Assembly: GCA_903859075.1 (NCBI GenBank)
Contig: CAIOLF010000047.1
Span: 1-19,124, forward strand
Reading direction: 5' to 3'
Source: Candidatus Buchananbacteria bacterium
GTDB lineage: Bacteria > Patescibacteriota > Patescibacteriia > 2-01-FULL-39-33
DNA length: 19,124 nucleotides
Every line of letters starts with the position of its first letter. The stretch's first letter is position 1. The notes beneath the pieces were generated by a model. The model was not told where the DNA came from. It made no database searches and was given only the letters and a program-made list of their open reading frames with translations. A program made the translations under genes and the position numbers. Below are positions 5,927 to 12,784 of the stretch, one piece after another.

Positions 5927-8158
5927 TTATCTTCTTGGTCCGAATTTGCGATCCGGCCGTCCCATTGGCCGCGGTCCGCCGCGCCGTTCTCTTGGCTCGC
6001 GGTCAGCGCCGGCATAGCTAGGATTAGCGCGTTTGACTGATAAGTTGATGCGTCCCTTGTCATCTATCTCGATGACTTTGACAGTGAATAATTGATCAAT
6101 TTTGGCGACATCAGTGATTTTATCGACGCGCTGATCAGAAAATTCAGAAATGTGCACCATGCCGTCTTTGCCCGGCAGTATCTCTAGAAAAGCGCCGAAG
6201 TCCATCAAGCGGACGACTTTGCCGGTATAAATTTCACCGACTTCAACTTCCTTGACGATGCCTTGCACCCAGTCCACGGCTTTTTTGACCGCTTCCGGAT
6301 CGATGCCAGTAACGGCGACAAAGCCGTCGTCTTCAATATCAATGGAAGTTACTCCGGTGGTATCAATGATTTCATTAATGATTTTGCCTCCGGGCCCGAT
6401 TACCTCCCCTATTTTTTCAGGATCGATGCGGAAGGTAAATATGCGCGGCGCATAAGGCGAGAGATCGGCGCGCGGCGCCGGGAGAGTGGCGGCAATGACT
6501 CCCAAGATTTCATTTCGCGCTTCTTTGGCGCGAGCCAACGTCTCGGCGCAGAGTTTCAGATCAAGGCCGGCGGTCTTGGTATCCATCTGCATGGCAGTGA
6601 TGCCGTCGGCAGTTCCGGCGACTTTAAAATCCAGGCCGCCTTCGCCGTCCTCAAGATCCTGCACGTCAGTGAGAATTTTGTAACTGTGCCCGTCAGAAGC
6701 CAGTCCCATGGCGATGCCCGCCACCGGTTTTTTAATCGGTACGCCGGCATCCATCAAAGCAAGACTGGAGCCGCAAGCGGAAGCCATTGAAGAAGAGCCG
6801 TTACTGCCCATGACTTCGGAAACTACCAAAATCGTGTAAGGGAATTCGTCCTTAGTCGGCAAGACGGGGATTAAAGCTTTTTCAGCCAGAGCGCCGTGCC
6901 CGATTTCCCTGCGGCCAGCGCCGCGAATAGGCCCGGTTTCACCATAACAGTAGGGCAGAGCATTATAATGATGGATATACGATTTTTTGGTATCCTTTTC
7001 AGTCATTTCATCCAGTATCTGGGCGTCGCCGGGAGCTCCTAGGGTGACAATAGAGAGCACCTGGGTCTCACCGCGGCTGAAAATAGCGCTGCCGTGAGTG
7101 CGCGGCAATAGTCCGACTTCGCCAACGAGCGGGCGGATCTGATTTAATTTTCTACCGTCGATGCGCTGGTCGCGTTCCAAAATCGCTTTAGTCACCTCTT
7201 CTTCCAAATAGCTTTCGAAGTGGTCTTTAACGTAAGCGATAATCTCAACGTGTTTTTCTTCTTTTTCCAGTTGCTGCACGAATTCTTTCAGCAGTTCCTT
7301 GGCGATTTCCTTGCGTTCGCGCTTGGTGCCGCGGGGCTGATTAAAAAGATATTTATCCAGCTGCGGCGCGAAGAATTTTTTAGCCTCGGCAAAAGCAGCT
7401 TTTTTTTCGGCTAGGGGCACTTCCATTCCCGCGTAAGCTATTTCAATCAGGTCGTTCTCAGCTTGTTTTGGCAAGCCGATTTCTTTTCTGATTTTTTCAA
7501 TGAAAGCCAGCAGTGGTTTGGCGCCATCCAGCCCGAATTCCAGCGCCGACAGGATTTCTTCCTCAGTCAATTCTTTGGTTTCGGCATCAATCATCAGTAT
7601 CTTGCCAGCGCCGGCGGAAAAAACCAATTTCAGATCCGATTCTTTGAGTTGGGCCTCGGTCGGATGGAGGATGAACTGGCCATTAATGCGGCCGACGCAG
7701 ATGCCGGCGAGCGGCCCGTTCCACGGAATGTCAGAGACGTGCAGGGCGAGTGAAGCGGCCGTGATGGCCAACAAGTCGGCCGAGTTTTCCTCATCATAAG
7801 AGAGGGTGGTAGTGACCACTTGCACTTCATTTCTGATTTCCTGGTTAAATAGTGGTCGTAGTCCGCGATCGATCATGCGCGAATCTAGGACGGCGTTGTC
7901 GGTTGGCCGGCCGTCACGCTTGATGAAGCGCGAGCCTTTGATTTTGCCGGCAGCGTACATTTTCTCCTGCATTTCCACGGTCAGCGGGAAAAAATCGATG
8001 CCCGAACGGGCTTCTTTGCCCATGACTGCGGTAGCCAGTACCACGGTATCGCCGTAGCGGACGATGCAGGAAGCATTGGCCTGCAGGGCGAGTTTGCCGA
8101 ATTCGGCGGACAATTTTCGACCGGCGAATTCGAGCTCGAATTTTTTGTTTGGCAGCAT
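5927..8158 (-). CDS. pnp: polynucleotide phosphorylase
   Basis: A 743-aa 3'-5' phosphorolytic exoribonuclease, homotrimeric in known species, that degrades RNA to nucleoside diphosphates. Domains in order: RNase PH-like 1 (about 1-235, includes KGSRFIKRDGRPTD), a helical linker domain, catalytic RNase PH-like 2 (about 330-550, with SRGETQVL, GSNGSSSMASACG and TDVQDLEDGEGG-DFKVAGT motifs), KH domain with GEVIGPGGKII (about 560-620), and S1 domain with GKVVRLMDFGAF (about 630-695). It ends in a short R/G-rich tail. Length is typical. The start at 8156-8158 is set by AAAGGA six nt upstream. It lies downstream of rpsO, the widely conserved order, with a long hairpin in its leader suggesting post-transcriptional control of the kind known for pnp in E. 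coli. Confidence 0.98.
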   Translation of the reverse strand: MLPNKKFELEFAGRKLSAEFGKLALQANASCIVRYGDTVVLATAVMGKEARSGIDFFPLTVEMQEKMYAAGKIKGSRFIKRDGRPTDNAVLDSRMIDRGLRPLFNQEIRNEVQVVTTTLSYDEENSADLLAITAASLALHVSDIPWNGPLAGICVGRINGQFILHPTEAQLKESDLKLVFSAGAGKILMIDAETKELTEEEILSALEFGLDGAKPLLAFIEKIRKEIGLPKQAENDLIEIAYAGMEVPLAEKKAAFAEAKKFFAPQLDKYLFNQPRGTKRERKEIAKELLKEFVQQLEKEEKHVEIIAYVKDHFESYLEEEVTKAILERDQRIDGRKLNQIRPLVGEVGLLPRTHGSAIFSRGETQVLSIVTLGAPGDAQILDEMTEKDTKKSYIHHYNALPYCYGETGPIRGAGRREIGHGALAEKALIPVLPTKDEFPYTILVVSEVMGSNGSSSMASACGSSLALMDAGVPIKKPVAGIAMGLASDGHSYKILTDVQDLEDGEGGLDFKVAGTADGITAMQMDTKTAGLDLKLCAETLARAKEARNEILGVIAATLPAPRADLSPYAPRIFTFRIDPEKIGEVIGPGGKIINEIIDTTGVTSIDIEDDGFVAVTGIDPEAVKKAVDWVQGIVKEVEVGEIYTGKVVRLMDFGAFLEILPGKDGMVHISEFSDQRVDKITDVAKIDQLFTVKVIEIDDKGRINLSVKRANPSYAGADREPRERRGGPRPMGRPDRKFGPRR

Positions 8159-8193
8159 AGTTGTCCTTTCTTTTGCCGCGGCAGTAAAGCATT

Positions 8194-8243
8194 ATTTGAA
8201 GATAGCCGTTTTGGAAGTTTTTCCAAGACGATTATTTTCAAAT
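8194..8243 (-). promoter_or_regulatory. long stem-loop in the pnp leader
   Basis: Three stacked helices on one axis: ATTTGAA/TTCAAAT (8194-8200 with 8237-8243), CGT/ACG (8207-8209 with 8228-8230) and TTGGAA/TTCCAA (8211-8216 with 8221-8226), with a 4-nt loop. It is about 35 nt before the pnp start. It resembles the RNase III-processed leader hairpin used for pnp autoregulation in E. coli; that role here is inferred. A 21-codon ORF without ribosome-binding site starts at 8257 and runs through the hairpin. Confidence 0.6.
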
Positions 8244-8285
8244 AAATAAACTCCCATGTCGTCGGCGTTTATTTTATGAATTAAA

Positions 8286-8312
8286 CAAGAGACGGACATT
8301 TTCCGCCTCTTG
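8286..8312 (-). terminator. hairpin after rpsO, partial terminator or processing site
   Basis: On the minus strand CAAGAGGCGGA/TCCGTCTCTTG forms an 11-bp stem with one G-T wobble and a 5-nt loop, followed by a short TTTAATT. It starts 7 nt after the rpsO stop. The weak T-run suggests attenuation or RNA processing between rpsO and pnp rather than full termination. Confidence 0.65.
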
Positions 8313-8319
8313 GATATTA

Positions 8320-8682
8320 TTAAACAATTTTTTCAATTACAGCGGCCTCTTTAATTACCTCATCCTCGGTTTCAGCGATGACTTCATCAAGTATTTTGCT
8401 GGAGTCCTCCAGCTTCTTGATTTTCAATTTCAATTTTTTTACCAGTTCGTCAAAACTCTCCGGATTATCTTTTTCCAAGTAGCGCAGCAAGCGGCGCCGT
8501 TCGGCTACCTTGCGCAGCAAGCCCCGGCGGGAAGAAAAATCTTTCTTGTGGGTCTTGAGATGTTTGGTCAAACTCTTGATTTCTTCGGTCAGAAGCGCGA
8601 TTTGCACTTCAGAAGAGCCAGTATCATTCTCATGGATGCCGTAAGTCTTAATGATCAGAGCTTTCTTTTTTTTGTCGATCAT
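8320..8682 (-). CDS. rpsO: 30S ribosomal protein S15 with C-terminal extension
   Basis: The first ~90 residues match bacterial S15: DTGSSEVQIALLTEEI (20-35), LKTHKKDFSSRRGLL (42-56) and the RRRLLRYL helix (62-69), which bind 16S rRNA helices 20-22 in the platform of the small subunit. The protein is 120 aa, whereas S15 is usually 88-90, so it carries about 30 extra residues, charged and helical, from roughly KIKKLEDSSK onward. The ATG (8680-8682) follows AGGAG with a 6-nt gap. It has a consensus promoter (8763-8791) and a leader in which the ribosome-binding site lies in a small hairpin. It is the first gene of the rpsO-pnp pair. Confidence 0.97.
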   Translation of the reverse strand: MIDKKKKALIIKTYGIHENDTGSSEVQIALLTEEIKSLTKHLKTHKKDFSSRRGLLRKVAERRRLLRYLEKDNPESFDELVKKLKLKIKKLEDSSKILDEVIAETEDEVIKEAAVIEKIV

Positions 8683-8686
8683 GCCG

Positions 8687-8703
8687 ATCTCCTGTCGCGA
8701 GAT
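8687..8703 (-). promoter_or_regulatory. hairpin sequestering the rpsO ribosome-binding site
   Basis: On the minus strand ATCTC (8699-8703) pairs with GAGAT (8687-8691) over a 7-nt loop. The 3' arm and loop contain the AGGAG ribosome-binding site, so the fold would hide it. S15 represses its own translation through leader structure in several bacteria; equivalence here is inferred. Confidence 0.45.
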
Positions 8704-8762
8704 TCCCAGTAAATAATAATTGCTTATTAACCGAGGAAAACGCCTTAATAATTAACGTTGTT

Positions 8763-8791
8763 ATTCTATTATATTTTTGGGGCTTTGTCAA
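8763..8791 (-). promoter_or_regulatory. rpsO: consensus promoter of rpsO
   Basis: On the minus strand TTGACA (8786-8791), 17-nt spacer, TAGAAT (8763-8768), with an overlapping TATAAT five nt upstream. RNA would start near 8756, giving a leader of about 75 nt. Confidence 0.85.
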
Positions 8792-8813
8792 GGATGGGAA
8801 AAAAATTGGCAGC

Positions 8814-8842
8814 TTTACAAATTTGGATAATAATTATAATAT
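8814..8842 (+). promoter_or_regulatory. promoter of the zinc-binding hypothetical gene
   Basis: TTTACA (8814-8819), then TATAAT (8835-8840, 15-nt spacer) or TAATAT (8837-8842, 17-nt spacer). It is divergent from the rpsO promoter, with the two -35 elements 22 bp apart. Confidence 0.65.
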
Positions 8843-8897
8843 CGCTGAGTAGTGATTAGCAGTCAAGCGGCAAAGCGCACACGGAAAGGAGGCTTTT

Positions 8898-9332
8898 ATG
8901 CTGGAGGATGTTTGTAAGAAATGCGGGCGGGAGGCGCGTGCTCATATCGTTAATCCCAATGTCAAATCGGAGCACGCGATCATCTGCCTGGCTTGCGGGA
9001 TAGAGGCGGGCGTCTACTGTGAAAAACATGACGTTCCTCATCAAGGATTTGATGACGGCAGTACGGCCTGTTTGGAGTGCATCGACGAGGAAGTTCAGTT
9101 GAAACTCGGCCGTCGGACGGGAATCGGGCGGCTCATTGAGAGAAGTCTGCCGCCGGAAGAGTTCGCAATACTCAAGAAGGCAGCGAGGGGAGCTGGACAT
9201 ATCTGGCGATGCGGCTGGCGGGAAGCGTTGCTGCGTTTGGTGGTAAGTAAAGCGCAGCGCACCCGCGAGGAGTTCGTCGTTGCCGTCAGCAATTTAATAG
9301 AGGACGGAACGGCGGAGTTCCTGCTGTCGTAA
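8898..9332 (+). CDS. hypothetical protein with paired zinc-binding motifs
   Basis: A 144-aa protein with no recognised function. The N-terminal half holds a cysteine/histidine array that looks like two interleaved zinc sites: C6-C9, C30-C33, C41-H44-H48 and C58-C61. The second half (about 70-144) is helical and rich in R, A, E and L, with no cysteine beyond one in RCGWRE. The layout recalls B-box or double zinc-ribbon proteins, so nucleic-acid or protein binding is plausible but unproven. The start is fixed by a perfect AAAGGAGG five nt before the ATG, much stronger than on the neighbouring core genes. Codons are more GC-rich than in the flanking housekeeping genes. It is a single-gene unit with its own promoter and terminator. 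Confidence 0.85.
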   Translation: MLEDVCKKCGREARAHIVNPNVKSEHAIICLACGIEAGVYCEKHDVPHQGFDDGSTACLECIDEEVQLKLGRRTGIGRLIERSLPPEEFAILKKAARGAGHIWRCGWREALLRLVVSKAQRTREEFVVAVSNLIEDGTAEFLLS

Positions 9333-9345
9333 AGACGGCGGATAG

Positions 9346-9397
9346 ACAAAAACAAAACCGCTCAGGCGATCTTGCGCTCGAGCGGTTCTTCTTTTTT
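9346..9397. terminator. bidirectional intrinsic terminator
   Basis: Perfect 8-bp stem AACCGCTC (9356-9363) / GAGCGGTT (9380-9387). It is followed on the plus strand by CTTCTTTTTT and on the minus strand by TTGTTTTTG. It serves the convergent zinc-protein and nitroreductase genes. Confidence 0.88.
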
Positions 9398-9403
9398 GAG
9401 AGA

Positions 9404-9907
9404 TTATTTGTATTTGTCGTACCGAACTTTATCTTTTTTGAAAGCTTCTTTTCCGTGTTCCGGCAGCGGCTTGGCCGGCACGCCGATCGGCATCAGGCAG
9501 AGTACGCGCACGTCATCCGGCACCTTGAGTATTGCCTTGACTTCTTTTTCGGCATTACTGTTATTGCGGATTTGGATCCAACAGCTGGAGAGCCCTTCCT
9601 CGGTCGCTTGCAGCCAGATATTCTCGGCGACAATGGAACAGTCTTCTATCCAATAAGGACTGTCCTTTTCCAGTCCGAGTACGGCAATGATCGCCGGCGC
9701 TTCTTTGGCGTGCGCCGACCAGGGAGTTACTTTGGACAATTCTTCGCGGGTTTCCAGATTAGTGACGACGACCAGTTCCCAGGGATAAATTGCATTGGCC
9801 GACGGCGCGTACATGGCAGCGTCGATAATGCGGTCGAGTTTGTCCTCCGGTATCGGCTCATTGAGATATTCGCGAACAGCCCGTCTTTTTTTGATGGATT
9901 GGACCAT
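9404..9907 (-). CDS. nitroreductase-family FMN oxidoreductase
   Basis: A 167-aa protein of the nitroreductase superfamily, which uses FMN and NAD(P)H to reduce nitro-aromatics, quinones or flavins, normally as a homodimer. Visible motifs: KRRAVREY (7-14; the arginines contact FMN phosphate), APSANAIYPWELVVV (34-48), and EDCSIVAENIWLQATEEGLSSCWI (88-111), the helix and strand that complete the dimer-interface flavin site. LMPIGVPAKPLPEHGK near the C-terminus is the typical closing motif. It is short but within range for the compact subgroup found in anaerobes. Physiological substrate unknown. A promoter (9944-9972) lies just upstream, and no Shine-Dalgarno sequence is obvious before the ATG at 9905-9907. 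Confidence 0.93.
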   Translation of the reverse strand: MVQSIKKRRAVREYLNEPIPEDKLDRIIDAAMYAPSANAIYPWELVVVTNLETREELSKVTPWSAHAKEAPAIIAVLGLEKDSPYWIEDCSIVAENIWLQATEEGLSSCWIQIRNNSNAEKEVKAILKVPDDVRVLCLMPIGVPAKPLPEHGKEAFKKDKVRYDKYK

Positions 9908-9943
9908 ATAAATAGGTTAAAATTTGTTTCGCACAACAATCTC

Positions 9944-9972
9944 ATTGTAGCAGAAAAGGAAGGAAAAATCAA
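9944..9972 (-). promoter_or_regulatory. promoter of the nitroreductase gene
   Basis: On the minus strand TTGATT (9967-9972), 17-nt spacer ending in TGC, TACAAT (9944-9949), so an extended -10. RNA would start about 30 nt before the ATG. Confidence 0.7.
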
Positions 9973-10010
9973 TTGGTTGGTTAATTGGCGGCGCTATCGG
10001 CCAGCCTTTT

Positions 10011-10047
10011 TTTATTTACAAAAAAGTCGCCTTGACGGCGACTTTTT
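10011..10047 (-). terminator. intrinsic terminator of the cold-shock gene
   Basis: Perfect 11-bp stem AAAAAGTCGCC (10021-10031) / GGCGACTTTTT (10037-10047) with a 5-nt loop. On the minus strand it is followed by TTGTAAATAAAAAAAGG. It lies 20 bp after the cold-shock stop codon. Confidence 0.88.
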
Positions 10048-10067
10048 GAAAAGTGATAAGAATAATC

Positions 10068-10271
10068 TTATTCAGTGATTTTTTGGACGTTGGCGGCTGC
10101 CGGTCCCTTGGGGCTTTCAACAACCTCAAAAGTGACTTTGTCGCCCTCTTTGAGATTGGCAAATTCGCCATTGGTTTGATCTTCATGAAAGAAGACGTCC
10201 TTTTCTCCGGGCTCGCGGCCGATAAAGCCAAAACGCTTATCGTCCATTTTCTTTTTAATAGTTCCTTGCAT
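10068..10271 (-). CDS. csp: cold-shock domain protein (CspA family)
   Basis: A 67-aa single cold-shock domain, an OB-fold RNA/single-stranded-DNA chaperone. Both RNA-binding motifs are present: RNP1 as KRFGFIG (12-18) and RNP2 as DVFFHE (25-30). The length matches the family. Such proteins melt RNA secondary structure and aid translation or anti-termination at low temperature. Its leader is about 145 nt long and structured, as in known cold-inducible csp genes, and the promoter is close to consensus. No strong ribosome-binding site precedes the ATG at 10269-10271, which is AT-rich and probably unstructured. Confidence 0.96.
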   Translation of the reverse strand: MQGTIKKKMDDKRFGFIGREPGEKDVFFHEDQTNGEFANLKEGDKVTFEVVESPKGPAAANVQKITE

Positions 10272-10417
10272 AATGAATATAAAATGTAGTGAATTAACTT
10301 GATGAATAGTAATTAGAAATTCGACTACATTTCTATAGTTACTAGACCTCCGCGGCCTTGGCTGACATGATCAGCAGGCCGTAGAACCCTTTAAAGATGA
10401 TACTCTTTATAAGGAGC
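10272..10417 (-). promoter_or_regulatory. long structured 5' leader of the cold-shock gene
   Basis: About 145 nt of leader RNA. On plus coordinates it contains GCTGA/TCAGC (10361-10365 with 10371-10375) stacked inside GGCC/GGCC (10354-10357 with 10377-10380), and a separate 7-bp hairpin TAGAAAT/ATTTCTA (10314-10320 with 10329-10335). Long leaders that refold with temperature are known for cspA in E. coli; thermosensing here is inferred from length and position only. No ORF was found in the leader beyond an eight-codon one. Confidence 0.6.
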
Positions 10418-10423
10418 AAGGTA

Positions 10424-10452
10424 ATCATACCTTAAAAGGGCGATTTGGTCAA
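10424..10452 (-). promoter_or_regulatory. promoter of the cold-shock gene
   Basis: On the minus strand TTGACC (10447-10452), 17-nt spacer, TATGAT (10424-10429). RNA would start near 10417. Confidence 0.8.
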
Positions 10453-10464
10453 TAATAAATGGTC

Positions 10465-10545
10465 GCGGAGAAAGTGGACCCGCCAGAGGCGGGCAGGCGA
10501 GATTATAACTTTTTTTAAGGGAGATAAAGGGCGTTATTGGATGCC
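10465..10545 (+). repeat. interspersed hairpin repeat, copy 1 (long form)
   Basis: Shares the core GAGAAAGTGGAC-hairpin-CAGGCGAGATTATAACTTTTTT with copies at 12260 and 18588, and a tail ending in GTTAT-GGATGCC with the copy at 18588. The hairpin is CCCGCC-AGA-GGCGGG. It lies between the divergent cold-shock and membrane-protein promoters, ending 11 bp before the latter's -35. Confidence 0.85.
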
Positions 10546-10556
10546 AAACTAAGATG

Positions 10557-10585
10557 TTGACAAAATTTACTAAACATACTATTAT
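10557..10585 (+). promoter_or_regulatory. promoter of the lysine-tail membrane protein
   Basis: Perfect TTGACA (10557-10562), 17-nt spacer, TATTAT (10580-10585). The roughly 100-nt leader carries a 7-bp hairpin AGGAAAT/ATTTCCT (10596-10602 with 10617-10623). Confidence 0.8.
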
Positions 10586-10693
10586 GTTATATCCTAGGAA
10601 ATAGGAAAACCCCGTAATTTCCTGTGTGAAGTTGCGATTGGGGGAGAAAGAACATTCAACAAATTCGCTAGAAAGCGGAAAGGAGTGTGTAAT

Positions 10694-12127
10694 TTGATTA
10701 AGAAGGCTACCACGACTAAGAAAGCCAACGCTAAGAAGCCGGCAGCGAAGAAGGCCTCGGCTGCAAAGGGCAAACCGAGAATTCGCGTCAAGAAAGCCGT
10801 CGGGCAGAAAGTGACAGCGCGGAAAGAGTCCGCGCCGACTAAATTGAACCCCAGCAGCAGTGAGATACCGTTCGAGTTGCTGGTGTCCGAGAGGGTTGCC
10901 ACGAGTCCCCGGCTCAAACTCGGGTGGCGCGTTCCCCAGGCAATCGCCGATGGCATTCGCGAAATCGGTGCGACCGAGAAGTCATTTGTCCTGCTATTGG
11001 TGATTGACCAGGAAACAGGCAAAGCGGTTCGCCTTATCCAACCCATATTGGAACAAATCGCGATTCTCGATTACAACTTTGATCACCCGGGCAAGTATAC
11101 CATCCTGGGCACGATCATTTGTAATACCGGTGGTTGCGAGCAATGTGATGACTTCATCAAAAGATGGGAAGGATGGAGTTACAGCGACCCTTACGCGATC
11201 AAACCCTCGGATGAAGCAGGTGGTGGATGGGACATCAACTTCAAGGATATTCGCCAGGGAGCGTGTCATGGCAAGGTTGTCGGGCGCGCCGCTATCAACC
11301 TGGAGATATCGCGGGAGTTCTTTTCCAAAGAGCCACCGGCCTGGCTCCGCGAATGGGTTGACGAAGGTTATCCGCTCCCCAGCCGCAATGACTGCGAGTT
11401 CCGCCGCCGCGCCCTGATCTGGGCCTTCAGCACCAAGCTGATCTGGCTCGTGGTCTGGTCGATCGGCTATGTCATCGCCACGGCCTTCTGGTCGACGGTT
11501 TTTGCGGGCTACATGATGGTGGGTCTGCTCTTCGGCTGCCGCGGTCTCAAATGGCGGGCTGTGCGTCATCCCTGGACCACCGAGTTCAAGGGATACGGCC
11601 CTTCGGTGTTTACCACCAAGGCCGACGGCAAACCCCGGACGTGGATTCTGCGGCTGTTCTGCCCGCCCATCATGCTCGGCATCATCGCGATCGGTGACAT
11701 TACATGGAAACTGATCAAGTTGATTCCCGCGGAATGGATTCCCACGATCCTGTACGTCGGCTCGTATGTGCTCATCGGCACTGCTGTGGCTGTTCTGATC
11801 GGCTGGATCGGCCTCGTGATCATTCGGAAGACGGCGCCCGCTGTTTCCAAGCGATTGGAAGACATTGGGCAGTCGATCAATGAATGTCAGAAGGCGCGAA
11901 TCATGGACCAGCGCCAGAAACAGCTTAAAAGGCGTCAGACGCAGGAACGCAAGCAGGAAGAAGCGGCCCAGCTCGCTCAGGCAAAACGCTACATGGCCCT
12001 CGGCCAGCTCGTCACGAGGCCTAACCTTGTCAAGATCGAGTTGGTTCCTCGGGAATATCTGAGCTGGTACGTTCGCTGGCTCAATTTCAAGACAACCGTG
12101 TGCCGGCCGTTCGCCACACACAAATAG
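10694..12127 (+). CDS. membrane protein with Lys/Ala-rich N-terminal tail and C-terminal coiled coil, unknown
   Basis: A 477-aa protein I do not recognise. I place the start at the TTG at 10694, since AAAGGAG (10679-10685) lies 8 nt before it; the in-frame GTG at 10685 overlaps that ribosome-binding site. The first ~50 residues are Lys/Ala-rich and disordered, like histone H1-type tails. A soluble domain follows (about 58-235) containing C148, C151 and other cysteines in NTGGCEQC. Next come hydrophobic helices at about 247-284, 319-341 and 348-378, then a Q/K/R/E-rich coiled coil (about 397-433) and a basic C-terminus. Codon use is clearly more GC-rich than in flanking genes, a sign of different origin. 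Single-gene unit with consensus promoter and strong terminator. A long antisense frame exists but lacks any signal. Confidence 0.85.
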   Translation: MIKKATTTKKANAKKPAAKKASAAKGKPRIRVKKAVGQKVTARKESAPTKLNPSSSEIPFELLVSERVATSPRLKLGWRVPQAIADGIREIGATEKSFVLLLVIDQETGKAVRLIQPILEQIAILDYNFDHPGKYTILGTIICNTGGCEQCDDFIKRWEGWSYSDPYAIKPSDEAGGGWDINFKDIRQGACHGKVVGRAAINLEISREFFSKEPPAWLREWVDEGYPLPSRNDCEFRRRALIWAFSTKLIWLVVWSIGYVIATAFWSTVFAGYMMVGLLFGCRGLKWRAVRHPWTTEFKGYGPSVFTTKADGKPRTWILRLFCPPIMLGIIAIGDITWKLIKLIPAEWIPTILYVGSYVLIGTAVAVLIGWIGLVIIRKTAPAVSKRLEDIGQSINECQKARIMDQRQKQLKRRQTQERKQEEAAQLAQAKRYMALGQLVTRPNLVKIELVPREYLSWYVRWLNFKTTVCRPFATHK

Positions 12128-12155
12128 GAGAGCTCCGGCTCAACATTTACGACAC

Positions 12156-12192
12156 GATGGCAATCTACGATTAGGTTGCCATCTTTTTTATT
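12156..12192 (+). terminator. intrinsic terminator
   Basis: Perfect 8-bp stem GATGGCAA (12156-12163) / TTGCCATC (12176-12183) followed by TTTTTTATTT, 28 bp after the stop of the 477-aa gene. Confidence 0.93.
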
Positions 12193-12196
12193 TACC

Positions 12197-12219
12197 AAAA
12201 ATCAGCCCTCAAAGGCTGA
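12197..12219 (-). terminator. minus-strand terminator-like hairpin
   Basis: TCAGCC (12202-12207) / GGCTGA (12214-12219) with a 6-nt loop. On the minus strand it is followed by TTTTTGG. It could stop read-through from the 95-aa gene toward the membrane-protein gene. The remaining 12220-12418 holds repeat copy 2, an adjoining hairpin (12229-12254) and the terminator of the 95-aa gene, and no ORF. Confidence 0.5.
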
Positions 12220-12259
12220 CTGGAATTTCCCGCCTTCGCTAAAGCTACGGCGGGCAAAG

Positions 12260-12311
12260 GCGGGAGAAAGTGGACCCGCCAGAGGCAGGCAGGCGAGATT
12301 ATAACTTTTTT
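12260..12311 (+). repeat. interspersed hairpin repeat, copy 2 (short form)
   Basis: Core identical in order to copies 1 and 3: GCGGGAGAAAGTGGAC, hairpin CCCGCC-AGA-GGCAGG (one C-A mismatch), CAGGCGAGATTATAACTTTTTT. It stops there and lacks the GGATGCC tail. A separate hairpin CCCGCC/GGCGGG (12229-12254) sits directly upstream. Confidence 0.82.
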
Positions 12312-12345
12312 CAAGGTAAGCCCTCCATCGCTATGAATTTTTTAT

Positions 12346-12388
12346 TAAATAAAAGAAGGGGCTTCACGATATTGTAGCGCGGCCCCTT
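12346..12388 (-). terminator. intrinsic terminator of the 95-aa gene
   Basis: On the minus strand AAGGGGC (12382-12388) pairs with GCCCCTT (12356-12362) over a long loop and is followed by CTTTTATTT. It is 30 bp after the stop codon. Confidence 0.7.
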
Positions 12389-12418
12389 GATCGTAGAGTA
12401 GCCTCAAGCCAGGCTGTT

Positions 12419-12706
12419 TTAGTGGTCTATGTACATTTCTTTTCTGACGAGTCCGCCGCCGTACTCAACGTACGGGAACCAAGTACGATCCCTGCCGGTA
12501 GGTGAAGCGTATTTTCTGGCCGACTTATCAGATACAGTCAGTTCGGCGATTAGCGCCGTGATTCTCTGCTGCAATTCGCCGCCTCGCTTGTTGAGCCGTT
12601 GCGCTTTTGCTTTGTCAAGCTTGGTTCGCTTGTAGGCGGTCCTAAAAATATTGATCGCCCGCAGGGCTTCGGGATCTTCGTCAGTTACTGGCCTCTGCTT
12701 TGCCAT
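12419..12706 (-). CDS. 95-aa hypothetical protein
   Basis: I do not recognise this protein. It is basic and mostly helical for residues 10-70 (RTAYKRTKLDKAKAQRLNKR suggests a charged, possibly coiled-coil helix), then ends in an aromatic and glycine-rich tail containing TWFPYVEYGGG. There are no cysteines, signal peptide or transmembrane helix. A strong AAGGAGG lies 9 nt before the ATG at 12704-12706. It forms a single-gene unit with its own promoter (12785-12813) and terminator (12346-12388). The strong ribosome-binding site and GC-rich codons are shared with the 8898 and 10694 genes and differ from the core genes. Confidence 0.8.
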   Translation of the reverse strand: MAKQRPVTDEDPEALRAINIFRTAYKRTKLDKAKAQRLNKRGGELQQRITALIAELTVSDKSARKYASPTGRDRTWFPYVEYGGGLVRKEMYIDH

Positions 12707-12784
12707 TGCTATTGTCCTCCTTATTTCTGATTGTTTTGTTCACGGCGATAACTTTGAGCCGGAATATTCGTTTTTTACCATTGC

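Noticed and set aside
10465..10545. Repeat copies as intrinsic terminators
   Set aside because: The T-run is about 14 nt away from the hairpin and genuine terminators lie nearby.
10685..10693. GTG start for the 480-residue version
   Set aside because: The GTG overlaps the AGGAG ribosome-binding site; the TTG 9 nt downstream has ideal spacing.
10994..12121. 375-codon open frame antisense to the membrane protein
   Set aside because: It is a shadow of the GC-rich sense gene: no promoter or ribosome-binding site, low-complexity H/P/R/D composition, while the sense frame has promoter, ribosome-binding site, membrane helices and terminator.
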